This document shows, one piece after another, positions 32,712 through 40,809 of a stretch of DNA of 48,189 bases (the first letter of the stretch is position 1; each line of letters opens with the position of its first letter). Both the position numbers and the translations under genes were made by a program. The stretch spans positions 1-48,189 of the forward strand of contig CAMWGV010000015.1 of assembly GCA_947173945.1 (NCBI GenBank), given 5' to 3'. The stretch comes from an uncultured Lachnospiraceae bacterium (GTDB lineage Bacteria > Bacillota > Clostridia > Lachnospirales > Lachnospiraceae). The notes below the pieces were generated by a model. That model was not told the DNA's origin and made no database searches. It was given only the letters and a program-made list of their open reading frames with translations.

Positions 32712-33824
32712 ATGAGATTTTCCAAGGACAATACATGGGCGGTTAAGGGTCTTGCAATTTGTATGATGATGTTTCATCACTTATTTTTTCAAAAAAGCAG
32801 ATTTGCAGGATTTGATGTAAATTTTGCGCCGTTTAGTCAGCCACAGGTAGTTAATATTGCGATTTTATGTAAGGTGTGTGTAAGCCTGTTTGCGTTCCTT
32901 ACGGGGTATGGACTATTTATATCATACAATAATATGATAAAAAAACAATCTATGGAAGGGATACAGACAGATAAATGGTGTATATACAGGCTTGTGAAAA
33001 CAATGTCAGGATTCTGGTATATATACATCGTATGCTTTATTGTGACCATGTTGCTTGACAGACTGCCTGTTGCTACATATTATGATGGCAATGGGCCTGT
33101 AAAAGGGATAATGTACTGTCTTTTGGATTTTTTTGGTGTTGGATATCTTGTCGGAACTCCGACCTTGTGTGAAACATGGTGGTATATGGGTGCGGCAATC
33201 GTATTTATATTGCTTGTACCGCTTCTATATAACATTGCAGAATATACAGGCTGGTTTGGCATACTTATTATTTCTATCATACTTCCGAGAATGATTAATA
33301 TGGGATTCCCTGGCATCGTGAGCATCGTATCCTTTATTCCAGCATTTGTTCTGGGAATGATGTTCGCAAAGTACAAATTGTTTGACCATATTGAAATAAA
33401 ATTGTCAGACTTGGGCAGAGTTAAATCCAATATACTTTGCTGGGGACTGGCATTGATTGGAATTGCAGGCTCCTATTTAATGTATGCACGTTTTACTGCT
33501 GATAAAATATGGGGAATCGAGTATGGATTTATCCCGCTTATATTTATAATGTTTGTAAAGTATTGTCTGTGCAACATTAAATGGTTGAACCAGTTTTTGA
33601 TTTTTATGGGGAAACGGTCCATGACCATTTTTCTTACCCATACATTTTTAAGATACCGATACTTAAAGGAATGGGTATATTCACGGGGGCATTTTCTCAC
33701 AATATTTATTGCACTATTTGCAGCTTCACTGATACTTGCAATCATACTTGACTTAATGAAAAAGCTGATAGGTGTAGATAAAATTGCTGACAGGCTTTGT
33801 GGGAAACTCACATATGACAAATGA
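32712..33824 (+). CDS. Acyltransferase-3 family membrane protein (copy 3 of 3)
   Basis: A 370-residue paralogue. It keeps H22/H23 (FHHLFFQ), VSLFAFLTGYGLF, LCETWWYMGAA and RSMTIFLTHTFLR, while the loop between segments 2 and 3 (KKQSMEGIQTDKW) and the middle segments have diverged most. GAGAGGAG precedes the start. All three copies look intact, with the key histidines kept, so functional separation rather than decay is likely. Confidence 0.88.
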   Translation: MRFSKDNTWAVKGLAICMMMFHHLFFQKSRFAGFDVNFAPFSQPQVVNIAILCKVCVSLFAFLTGYGLFISYNNMIKKQSMEGIQTDKWCIYRLVKTMSGFWYIYIVCFIVTMLLDRLPVATYYDGNGPVKGIMYCLLDFFGVGYLVGTPTLCETWWYMGAAIVFILLVPLLYNIAEYTGWFGILIISIILPRMINMGFPGIVSIVSFIPAFVLGMMFAKYKLFDHIEIKLSDLGRVKSNILCWGLALIGIAGSYLMYARFTADKIWGIEYGFIPLIFIMFVKYCLCNIKWLNQFLIFMGKRSMTIFLTHTFLRYRYLKEWVYSRGHFLTIFIALFAASLILAIILDLMKKLIGVDKIADRLCGKLTYDK

Positions 33825-33833
33825 CGTAAAATG

Positions 33834-33862
33834 TTGCTTTTTGTTGCCTGTTGTTGTATAGT
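33834..33862 (+). promoter_or_regulatory. Possible internal promoter before the GtrB-like gene
   Basis: TTGCTT (33834-33839), a 17-base spacer and TATAGT (33857-33862). It lies in a 103-base gap, one of the few larger gaps within the cluster. Confidence 0.35.
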
Positions 33863-33927
33863 ATGGGTGCTTGTCAGGAATTACCATTATTTGAAATGTC
33901 TATTTGAGAAAAAGAGGAAAGTGATAT

Positions 33928-34890
33928 ATGATTTCTGTTATTATACCGGCGTACAATGAAAGTGCCATGATTGCGAAAACATCAAAAGTCATTTCTGATA
34001 TCTTGGAGAAAAGCGCCATAGACTATGAGCTTATTTTTGTAAATGACGGTTCAAAGGATATGACATGGATGGAAATTGTGAAGGCACACGAAGAAAATAA
34101 ACGGGTAATTGGTATAAGTTTTTCCCGCAATTTTGGTAAGGAAGCGGCAATGTTTGCAGGCTTGGAAAAAGCACAAGGGGCTTGTGCAGTCATTATAGAT
34201 TGTGATTTACAGCATCCGCCGGAAAAAATTGTTGAAATGTATCGTCTCTGGGAACAGGGATATGAGGTGGTGGAAGCAGTAAAGGATGACAGGGGAAAGG
34301 AAAGTCGTGTACATGGTTTTTTTGCCAATACATTTTATAAGATTATCGGAAAAGCAACCGGGCTTGATATGAAAAATGCATCTGATTTCAAGCTTATGGA
34401 CAGAAGAGTGGTAGATGTATTAAATGGCATGCCGGAAAGAAGTGTATTTTTCAGGGCACTGTCAACCTGGGTTGGCTTTAAATCAACGAAAGTAACATTT
34501 TCTGTAAGAGAACGAGAGGAAGGCACATCAAAATGGAGCACAAAGGCATTAGTTAAATATGCAATATCAAATATTACATCATTTTCTGCCGCTCCTATGC
34601 AGGTAATTACAGTATTGGGATGTATTTGTTTGTTTTTTGATTTTGTGTTTGCAATATATTCCCTTATTGCATGGATAACAGGAGGAAAAATATTTGCATA
34701 TACTGCATTGATTTTAGTTAATACGTTACTTTCAGGCATAATAATGGTAGGCATAGGCATTTTAGGGTATTATACATCCAAGGTTTATGATGAAGTAAAG
34801 AGACGTCCAAGGTATATTATTTCATCTCAGTTATACACTGACGATAGAAATAGAAAGGATAATGTAAATTATGAAAATGACAATAAATAA
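33928..34890 (+). CDS. GtrB-like polyprenyl-phosphate glycosyltransferase (GT2)
   Basis: A 320-residue GT2 enzyme like dolichol-phosphate-mannose synthase and GtrB. The catalytic domain covers about 1-225 (SVIIPAYNESAMI, FVNDGSKD, IDCDLQHPPE with the DxD, SRNFGKEAAMFAG). Two C-terminal membrane segments follow (ITVLGCICLFFDFVFAIYSL and LLSGIIMVGIGILGYYTS). It makes undecaprenyl-phosphate sugar for use outside the cell. It overlaps the next gene by 20 bases; that gene encodes a polytopic protein that could use this lipid-linked sugar. Confidence 0.93.
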   Translation: MISVIIPAYNESAMIAKTSKVISDILEKSAIDYELIFVNDGSKDMTWMEIVKAHEENKRVIGISFSRNFGKEAAMFAGLEKAQGACAVIIDCDLQHPPEKIVEMYRLWEQGYEVVEAVKDDRGKESRVHGFFANTFYKIIGKATGLDMKNASDFKLMDRRVVDVLNGMPERSVFFRALSTWVGFKSTKVTFSVREREEGTSKWSTKALVKYAISNITSFSAAPMQVITVLGCICLFFDFVFAIYSLIAWITGGKIFAYTALILVNTLLSGIIMVGIGILGYYTSKVYDEVKRRPRYIISSQLYTDDRNRKDNVNYENDNK

Positions 34891-36385
34891 AAAATGGAGC
34901 TATTTGATTATAATAGCATCAATATTATTATTCATAATGTTTCTTTTTGCACCTGTGAGGCTGGATGACTGGGCATGGGGCGGAAAAATAGGTATTGACA
35001 GATTACAAAGCAAATTTGCAGGATATAACGGAAGATACGTCGGTAATATGATTGTCATAGTGTTATTAAGGCTGCCTAATGTTATAAGAGCACTGGTTCA
35101 GACAGCATTTGTATTGCTGTTTTTCAAAATGGTATATGAGATATTAGAACAAAATGTTCTGGCATTTTCTGCTTTTATCATTGCTTTTGCCTGTGTACCA
35201 TTGAAGATGAGTTCCCAGTGTATAACATGGGTATCTGGTTATGCTAATTATTTTATGGCGGCAGTTTGTCTGGTATATATCATAAAAACTGTTTTTAATA
35301 TCGTATTTAATGATGCGGAGCTTAAAAAATATAATTATGTTATATTTCCATGTATTGTATTTCTCTCCCAATTGATATTGGAAACAGCAACCATATATAT
35401 ATTCGTTTTTTTAATCACAATGACTTGTATCAGCTTTAAGAAGAAAAATAAAAAGAATATAATCTTTTTAATTGTCTGCACGTTATTATCTGTTGCAGGG
35501 CTGATGTTAATGTACAGTAATAGTGCATATAGAATGGCAACAGAGGATCAATCATACAAAAAAATTAATTTTTTCGATGGCTTTCTTTCACAAATTGGGG
35601 ATTGGTTTGATAAATTCATTAAGGAGATGATGCCTGATTTTGTAAGTAACTATAATATTTTAATCATGTTAATTTTAGTTGGGCTGGTTGTACTATGGGC
35701 TGCCAAAGGTGGAAAACTATCAAAAATAATGTGCTGCATCGGCAGTGCATTTGCTGCATTTTTTATGTATGATATGCTTGATACCCATTGGGAAAATCTG
35801 TATAGGCAAGACCAGTTAGGATTAATTATAAGATTTTCGGTTTCTTTGCTTATGTATATATATTTGATTATTTCAATCTCAGTGCTTATAAAAGGTGTAC
35901 AAAAAGTAAAGATGCTAATTATCAGTCTTTCGCAAATTATTCTGGTTGCACCATTAATTGTTGCAAGTCCGTTGGGAGTAAGATGTTTCTTCCATAATTA
36001 TATTTTCTGGGCACTTATACTTGGACAAATTGTAAGCTGTATATATGAAAAAATAAAACATAAATTACCGGAAAGCTTTGAATCACATAGCATCAGAGTT
36101 GCGGCAATGTTTGTTGTTATGCTCATTGTATGTAATATTGGGGTACAGATTAAAACATTTGAGATATATAAAATCCGAGAAAAAATCATGGAAGACGGTA
36201 AAGCGAATCATGTTGAGAAAATGATTCTGCCGCAGGTGCCGTACGTTCAGGAATATTGTTTCGGAGCTCAGGTTAGTAATAAAAATGAATATTGGATTGC
36301 CAACTATAAAGCATATTATGGTATACCGGCTGATACTGAAGTGAAATTTATGGATTATTATAAATGGTTGAAAAAATACAAATAG
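34871..36385 (+). CDS. Polytopic GT-C-like glycosyltransferase (DUF6056-like)
   Basis: A 504-residue protein with about 11 membrane segments. After the first segment comes an acidic pair in VRLDDWAWGG, the typical place of the catalytic Asp in GT-C enzymes that use polyprenyl-phosphate sugars. The end of the protein is soluble (KANHVEKMILPQVPYVQEYC). The overlap with the GtrB-like gene supports a two-protein side-chain transfer system: GtrB loads the lipid, this protein moves the sugar to the polymer at the outer face. Family assignment is from pattern only. Confidence 0.75.
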   Translation: MKMTINKKWSYLIIIASILLFIMFLFAPVRLDDWAWGGKIGIDRLQSKFAGYNGRYVGNMIVIVLLRLPNVIRALVQTAFVLLFFKMVYEILEQNVLAFSAFIIAFACVPLKMSSQCITWVSGYANYFMAAVCLVYIIKTVFNIVFNDAELKKYNYVIFPCIVFLSQLILETATIYIFVFLITMTCISFKKKNKKNIIFLIVCTLLSVAGLMLMYSNSAYRMATEDQSYKKINFFDGFLSQIGDWFDKFIKEMMPDFVSNYNILIMLILVGLVVLWAAKGGKLSKIMCCIGSAFAAFFMYDMLDTHWENLYRQDQLGLIIRFSVSLLMYIYLIISISVLIKGVQKVKMLIISLSQIILVAPLIVASPLGVRCFFHNYIFWALILGQIVSCIYEKIKHKLPESFESHSIRVAAMFVVMLIVCNIGVQIKTFEIYKIREKIMEDGKANHVEKMILPQVPYVQEYCFGAQVSNKNEYWIANYKAYYGIPADTEVKFMDYYKWLKKYK

Positions 36386-36396
36386 GAGGCAGCATA

Positions 36397-36786
36397 GTGA
36401 AAAAAGTAATAACATATGGAACTTATGATTTACTGCATTATGGACATATTAATCTGCTTAGAAGGGCGAAGGAGCAGGGAGATTATCTGATTGTGGCATT
36501 ATCGACGGACGAATTTAACTGGAATATGAAGCAGAAAAAGTGCTACTTTACCTATGAACAGAGAAAGCAGCTTTTGGAGGCAATCCGGTATGTGGATCTT
36601 GTTATCCCGGAGGAAAGCTGGGAGCAAAAGATAGACAATGTAAAGGAATTCAAGGTAGATGCCTTTGTTATGGGCGACGACTGGAACGGAAAGTTTGATT
36701 TTCTGAAAGAGTATTGTGAGGTTGTATATCTGCCACGGACACCGGAAATTTCCACTACACAAATAAAAAATGATTTAAGTGTTTAA
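36397..36786 (+). CDS. tagD: Glycerol-3-phosphate cytidylyltransferase
   Basis: A 129-residue enzyme that makes CDP-glycerol from CTP and glycerol-3-phosphate. It follows B. subtilis TagD closely: VITYGTYDLLHYGHINLL with HxGH, IVALSTDEFNW, FTYEQRKQLLEAIRYVD, VIPEESWEQK, FVMGDDWNGKFDFL and VVYLPRTPEISTTQIK. It starts on GTG 36397 with TAGGAGG seven bases upstream; an in-frame ATG at 36364 overlaps the gene before it. It provides the donor for the glycerophosphotransferase domains around it. Confidence 0.95.
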   Translation: MKKVITYGTYDLLHYGHINLLRRAKEQGDYLIVALSTDEFNWNMKQKKCYFTYEQRKQLLEAIRYVDLVIPEESWEQKIDNVKEFKVDAFVMGDDWNGKFDFLKEYCEVVYLPRTPEISTTQIKNDLSV

Positions 36787-36824
36787 TTGATTGATCTTCA
36801 TAGTTTAGGGGGATATAAATAAGT

Positions 36825-38369
36825 ATGCGCATGTCACGTAAAAATAAACAGCTTCTTAATGCACTTAACGATGAATATGAAAAATGGGATGGAGAGTCAG
36901 GCTATGAGCCAAATGATTATCTGCGTGGACGACAAAATGCAAAAGCGAACGACAGATTGCTTTTCATACATGGGAATCCCTCAGGTGAAAGGGCAGAAAT
37001 TATAGAACAGCTTGCGAAGCAGGCATTAGAAAAAGAATTTAAGATTGCACTTGTAGATAAATGGAAAAAGAAGCTTGGGAAAAATAAAAAGATTTCCTAT
37101 ATGAAAAAAAATTCAGTAGAATACTTTCAGCTTCTGACGGAGGCAAAATATATTTATGCCACGTCAAATCTGCACTATCATTATTCCAAGACGGATGGGC
37201 AGGTGATGATTGTTGATTTGCCGTCTTATGACAGAGCTGATTTTGATAACCGTGTGAAAATAGACTCCATATGCAGTCATGCAGACTGGGTTGTTACTGA
37301 TGAAATGTCAAGGCAGAAAATTTTTGAAAAACTTCTGGCGCTGAAATTAAAAAATAAAAAAGAGAAACGGAACAAAAAAAACGTACTGTTTATTTTAAAT
37401 ACAACTTATTATGCCAGAACCTTTGAATATATTTTGAGTATTCAGAATCAAATTGATTATTCTAAATATGATGTAACAATTCTTTTTGCAGTAAGTGCAA
37501 AGGATAAATATGCAAAACAGATGCACAGGTTAAATCCGGAGATACATGTGGTATTCAGAAGGGGAAATGTGCTTTGTGATGCTGAAGAAGACAGAAAGCT
37601 AAGCTTCCTTGATGAAAAAAATTTTGAGTTGCCGGATGTATCTGTTGTTGCCAGCTTTTTGAATAGTGATATTTACGTTCAGGAGACAAGGCGGCTGTTC
37701 GGAATAAAGCGATTTGATTATGTGTTTAATATGAAATATGATGGAATTAAATGGAGATTATTCATTCACGCACTTTCCGGAAAAAAGGTGTTTTATAATC
37801 TGGATAAGTATGATAATCCGTCAGTATGGACACTTTCAAAGCTTAAGCACCTTAGTATGTATGATGAAATACTTTTTCCGAATGAAGATAGGCGTAAGCT
37901 GGCCATTGAGATGGCACCTGAAGTGTTTGGACGTATATCCTATGTTGTGGCACCACCACGTGTATGTGCAGAGGAAAATGTGGATGTAAAGCATATCATG
38001 GTTGGAGAGAACCGCTTCTGTCTGGCTGATATAAACATTATTTCAGAGGGAGATTTACTTGACGCACTTGTGATAAAATATCCGGAGGAAAAAACACCGT
38101 ATGTGACAATTAGCCCAGGCTGTACGGAGGCATATGCGGAAGAACGGCTAAAAGAAATTTTAAATAATGGTACATGCCCTATTGTTTTTGATTTCGGAAG
38201 AGTGCTTTTGAAAAATGAAATTACAGACGAGGTTGACTATTATATAAGGTACGGCTCTTCCTATGCTTTAAGTCAGATGCTTAGTGAATGTATACCGATT
38301 GAATCTGACATGCCAAAGCGCAGGGGATGTTCCCTTGATGTGATTTTGTCACAAAAGGCAAACAAATAA
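36825..38369 (+). CDS. Degenerate TagF/glycosyltransferase-like protein
   Basis: A 514-residue soluble protein that I read as a diverged, shortened relative of its downstream neighbour. The first 170 residues follow the N-terminal domain of glycerophosphotransferases (FQLLTEAKYIYATSN, QVMIVDLPSYDRADF), but the catalytic WHG motif is missing, and no GYPR, APTWR or SDYSS motif follows. Residues about 185-340 (KNVLFILNTTYYARTF, IDYSKYDVTILF, RRLFGIKRFDYVFNM) match the linker region of the 785-residue protein at 38388 (RRRFGYCKYDCIINF). The GT4 donor-binding half is absent. The frame is intact with a normal start, so a regulatory or scaffold role is possible; decay is the alternative. Confidence 0.6.
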   Translation: MRMSRKNKQLLNALNDEYEKWDGESGYEPNDYLRGRQNAKANDRLLFIHGNPSGERAEIIEQLAKQALEKEFKIALVDKWKKKLGKNKKISYMKKNSVEYFQLLTEAKYIYATSNLHYHYSKTDGQVMIVDLPSYDRADFDNRVKIDSICSHADWVVTDEMSRQKIFEKLLALKLKNKKEKRNKKNVLFILNTTYYARTFEYILSIQNQIDYSKYDVTILFAVSAKDKYAKQMHRLNPEIHVVFRRGNVLCDAEEDRKLSFLDEKNFELPDVSVVASFLNSDIYVQETRRLFGIKRFDYVFNMKYDGIKWRLFIHALSGKKVFYNLDKYDNPSVWTLSKLKHLSMYDEILFPNEDRRKLAIEMAPEVFGRISYVVAPPRVCAEENVDVKHIMVGENRFCLADINIISEGDLLDALVIKYPEEKTPYVTISPGCTEAYAEERLKEILNNGTCPIVFDFGRVLLKNEITDEVDYYIRYGSSYALSQMLSECIPIESDMPKRRGCSLDVILSQKANK

Positions 38370-38387
38370 TGTGTAAGGAGAAATGTA

Positions 38388-40745
38388 ATGGCGGAATTTG
38401 AACAGATGCTTCAGCCATATCTTGAGGCAGAGCAGGAACTATATGAATCAGGTGAAGGGTATTCCCGGGGGGCTGATTACGCTGAAATTCGTGAACAATG
38501 TACAATTAACGAAAAACTGATGCTGTTTACTTCTTTTTTTGGACGTGGAATGATATGCAATCCTTATGCATTATTTCAGTATTGTATGAATAGTGAAAGC
38601 TTTCGTGAGTATAGCTTTGTCTGGACCCTTGATGACATAGAAAAACATGAGCTGGAGATTGAACGTTATCGTAATGATAAAAGGGTCATTTTTGTTGAGC
38701 TTCATACGAAGGAATATTACAGATATCTTTCAAGTGCAAAATATTTAATCAATAATGTAACGGAACCGTCGTATTTTGTGAAAAAAGAAGGCCAAATTGT
38801 AATTAATACGTGGCATGGAATACCGCTTAAATATCTGGGCTACGATATCCCGAATGGAGCATATGAATCACCGAATTCCATTCGAAATTTTTTGATGTCC
38901 GATTTTATTCTTTCACCAAATGGATATATGACACAAAAGTACTCGGAGGCATTTAAGCTTCATGATTTATACGATGGAAAAATCATAGAAGCAGGATATC
39001 CGAGATGTGATACATTAATCAATATTGACAAAGAAGCCTTTATAAAAAAGGCAAGTGCTTATGGTGTGAAAATAGATTCAGAGAAAAAAATAATATTATA
39101 TGCACCTACCTGGAGAGGCGAAAAATATGCGTCTCCTGATATCAGTATGACAGAGTACAATATATTTCTTGATCATATAAAAAATGCAATCAATCCGGAT
39201 GAATATCAGATTTTATTTAAACCACACCAAATTGTATATAAAAATCTTCAGGAACAGGGGCTTGCAGATGAAACAATGGTTCCTGCGACCATAGATGCAA
39301 ATGAGCTTTTAGGTGTGACGGATATTTTGGTTTCGGATTATTCAAGCATATTTTTTGATTTTCTGGCCACAGGACGGCCTATTCTATTTTATGTTTCAGA
39401 CCTTGAGGAATATAAGACGACAAGAGGACTTTATTTTCCGGTTGATGAGCTGCCGGGACCTGTATCGGATGATGCAGGAATTGTTGCCGGCTGGATGAAA
39501 AAGCTTACATGTAATGAGGTTAAATATAGCGAATTGTTTGACTACAGTAAGTATGAAAGTGCAGTATCAAGGTTTGTTCCAAATGAAGATGGACATGTAT
39601 GTGAACGTGCAATAAAAGCAATTTTTGATAATGATAATACGCATGTGGTTTCCTTTAAAACGAAAAAACCACGGCTTTTATTTCATATGGATCTTCTGGA
39701 ACACAGTAGCATAACGTCAGCATTTCTTTTATTATTAAATTGTATTGATTATGATAAATATGATGTGACATTGAATGCAATATTACCTAAGAATGGAGAG
39801 AATATACTCCTTTCTGTCAATGAAAATGTACGTATTCTTTGCAGCTTGGGAAGAACCTATGGTACAATAAAAGATACGGCAATCAGAAATTATTGTACGG
39901 ACAATAGCATTGTGGGAAATGATGAAAAAGATTTTTTTCCGACGCATGTGTATGAGACAGAGTTTCGGAGACGTTTTGGTTATTGTAAATATGATTGTAT
40001 CATCAATTTTTCGGGAATTGACAGCCATTGGGTAAATGTTTTTTGGGCACAAAGGAATACAAAGCAGATTACGTGGATTCATAATATGGTAGATGCAGAA
40101 TTTGTTTTGGAAAAAATGGACAGAGGACAGATTATTACCATTGACAATGGAGAATGGTATGTGAACATAAATGAAGAAAAGACAGAAAAGACAGAGCTTG
40201 ATGTCATTCTGGTTCCGTGTCCCGTAAGTGATAATATTAATTTTGTGTCGGTAGGGCGTCTTGAGCCTGAAAATAACTATGACGTGCTTCTTAAGGCATT
40301 TAAGAGACTTGCTGACGAGAATGAGCATGTTGTATTATATATACTTGGAGATGGTTCTTTAAAAACAAGCTTACAAACACTTATTAAAGAGTTAAAGCTT
40401 GAAGGAAGAGTTATTCTGACCGGCTATGTGTTAAATCCTTTTGTAATAGAGTGCATGTGCCAGTGTTTTGTAATGACATCATTTTGTGATAAGATACCTA
40501 TGCCGCTGCTGGAGGCAAGGGCATTGGGAATGCCTTTTATTATGCCGGAAATTGACCCTGTAAAAAATGCTCTGTTCGAGGGAGGGCAATTTGTGATTCA
40601 AATAAATGAGGAGTCTGTTTATGAAAGGATTAAGGCATTTGTGGACAACAGAGAATCAAACAAGCCTGTGTTTGATTGGAAAGCGTATAACATGAAATGT
40701 ATGGATGAATTTAACAGAACGATAGAAGAGACACTTCAGATATAA
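38388..40745 (+). CDS. Fused glycerophosphotransferase and GT4 glycosyltransferase
   Basis: A 785-residue two-enzyme protein. The N-terminal half (about 45-410) is a CDP-glycerol glycerophosphotransferase with NTWHGIPLKYLGYD (His near 142), GYPRCDTLI, APTWRGEKYA, FKPHQ and SDYSSIFFDFLATGRP near 315. The C-terminal half (about 430-785) is a GT-B glycosyltransferase with WIHNMVDAEF, SVGRLEPENNYDVLL near 620, LGDGSLKTSL and PLLEARALGMPFIM near 700. One protein could therefore add both a glycerol phosphate and a sugar, giving a mixed repeat. It starts with AAGGAGA upstream and lies 18 bases after the degenerate relative. Confidence 0.88.
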   Translation: MAEFEQMLQPYLEAEQELYESGEGYSRGADYAEIREQCTINEKLMLFTSFFGRGMICNPYALFQYCMNSESFREYSFVWTLDDIEKHELEIERYRNDKRVIFVELHTKEYYRYLSSAKYLINNVTEPSYFVKKEGQIVINTWHGIPLKYLGYDIPNGAYESPNSIRNFLMSDFILSPNGYMTQKYSEAFKLHDLYDGKIIEAGYPRCDTLINIDKEAFIKKASAYGVKIDSEKKIILYAPTWRGEKYASPDISMTEYNIFLDHIKNAINPDEYQILFKPHQIVYKNLQEQGLADETMVPATIDANELLGVTDILVSDYSSIFFDFLATGRPILFYVSDLEEYKTTRGLYFPVDELPGPVSDDAGIVAGWMKKLTCNEVKYSELFDYSKYESAVSRFVPNEDGHVCERAIKAIFDNDNTHVVSFKTKKPRLLFHMDLLEHSSITSAFLLLLNCIDYDKYDVTLNAILPKNGENILLSVNENVRILCSLGRTYGTIKDTAIRNYCTDNSIVGNDEKDFFPTHVYETEFRRRFGYCKYDCIINFSGIDSHWVNVFWAQRNTKQITWIHNMVDAEFVLEKMDRGQIITIDNGEWYVNINEEKTEKTELDVILVPCPVSDNINFVSVGRLEPENNYDVLLKAFKRLADENEHVVLYILGDGSLKTSLQTLIKELKLEGRVILTGYVLNPFVIECMCQCFVMTSFCDKIPMPLLEARALGMPFIMPEIDPVKNALFEGGQFVIQINEESVYERIKAFVDNRESNKPVFDWKAYNMKCMDEFNRTIEETLQI

Positions 40746-40809
40746 GATTTTATGAAGAAGCCATTCGTTAAGATTGTTTGTCATGATTGTTGAAGGAGAG
40801 AGGGATAAA

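Noticed and set aside
39783-40328. 181-codon minus-strand reading frame inside the fused protein
   Set aside because: It is antisense to the linker and GT4 donor region, and no ribosome binding site or family motif is visible.
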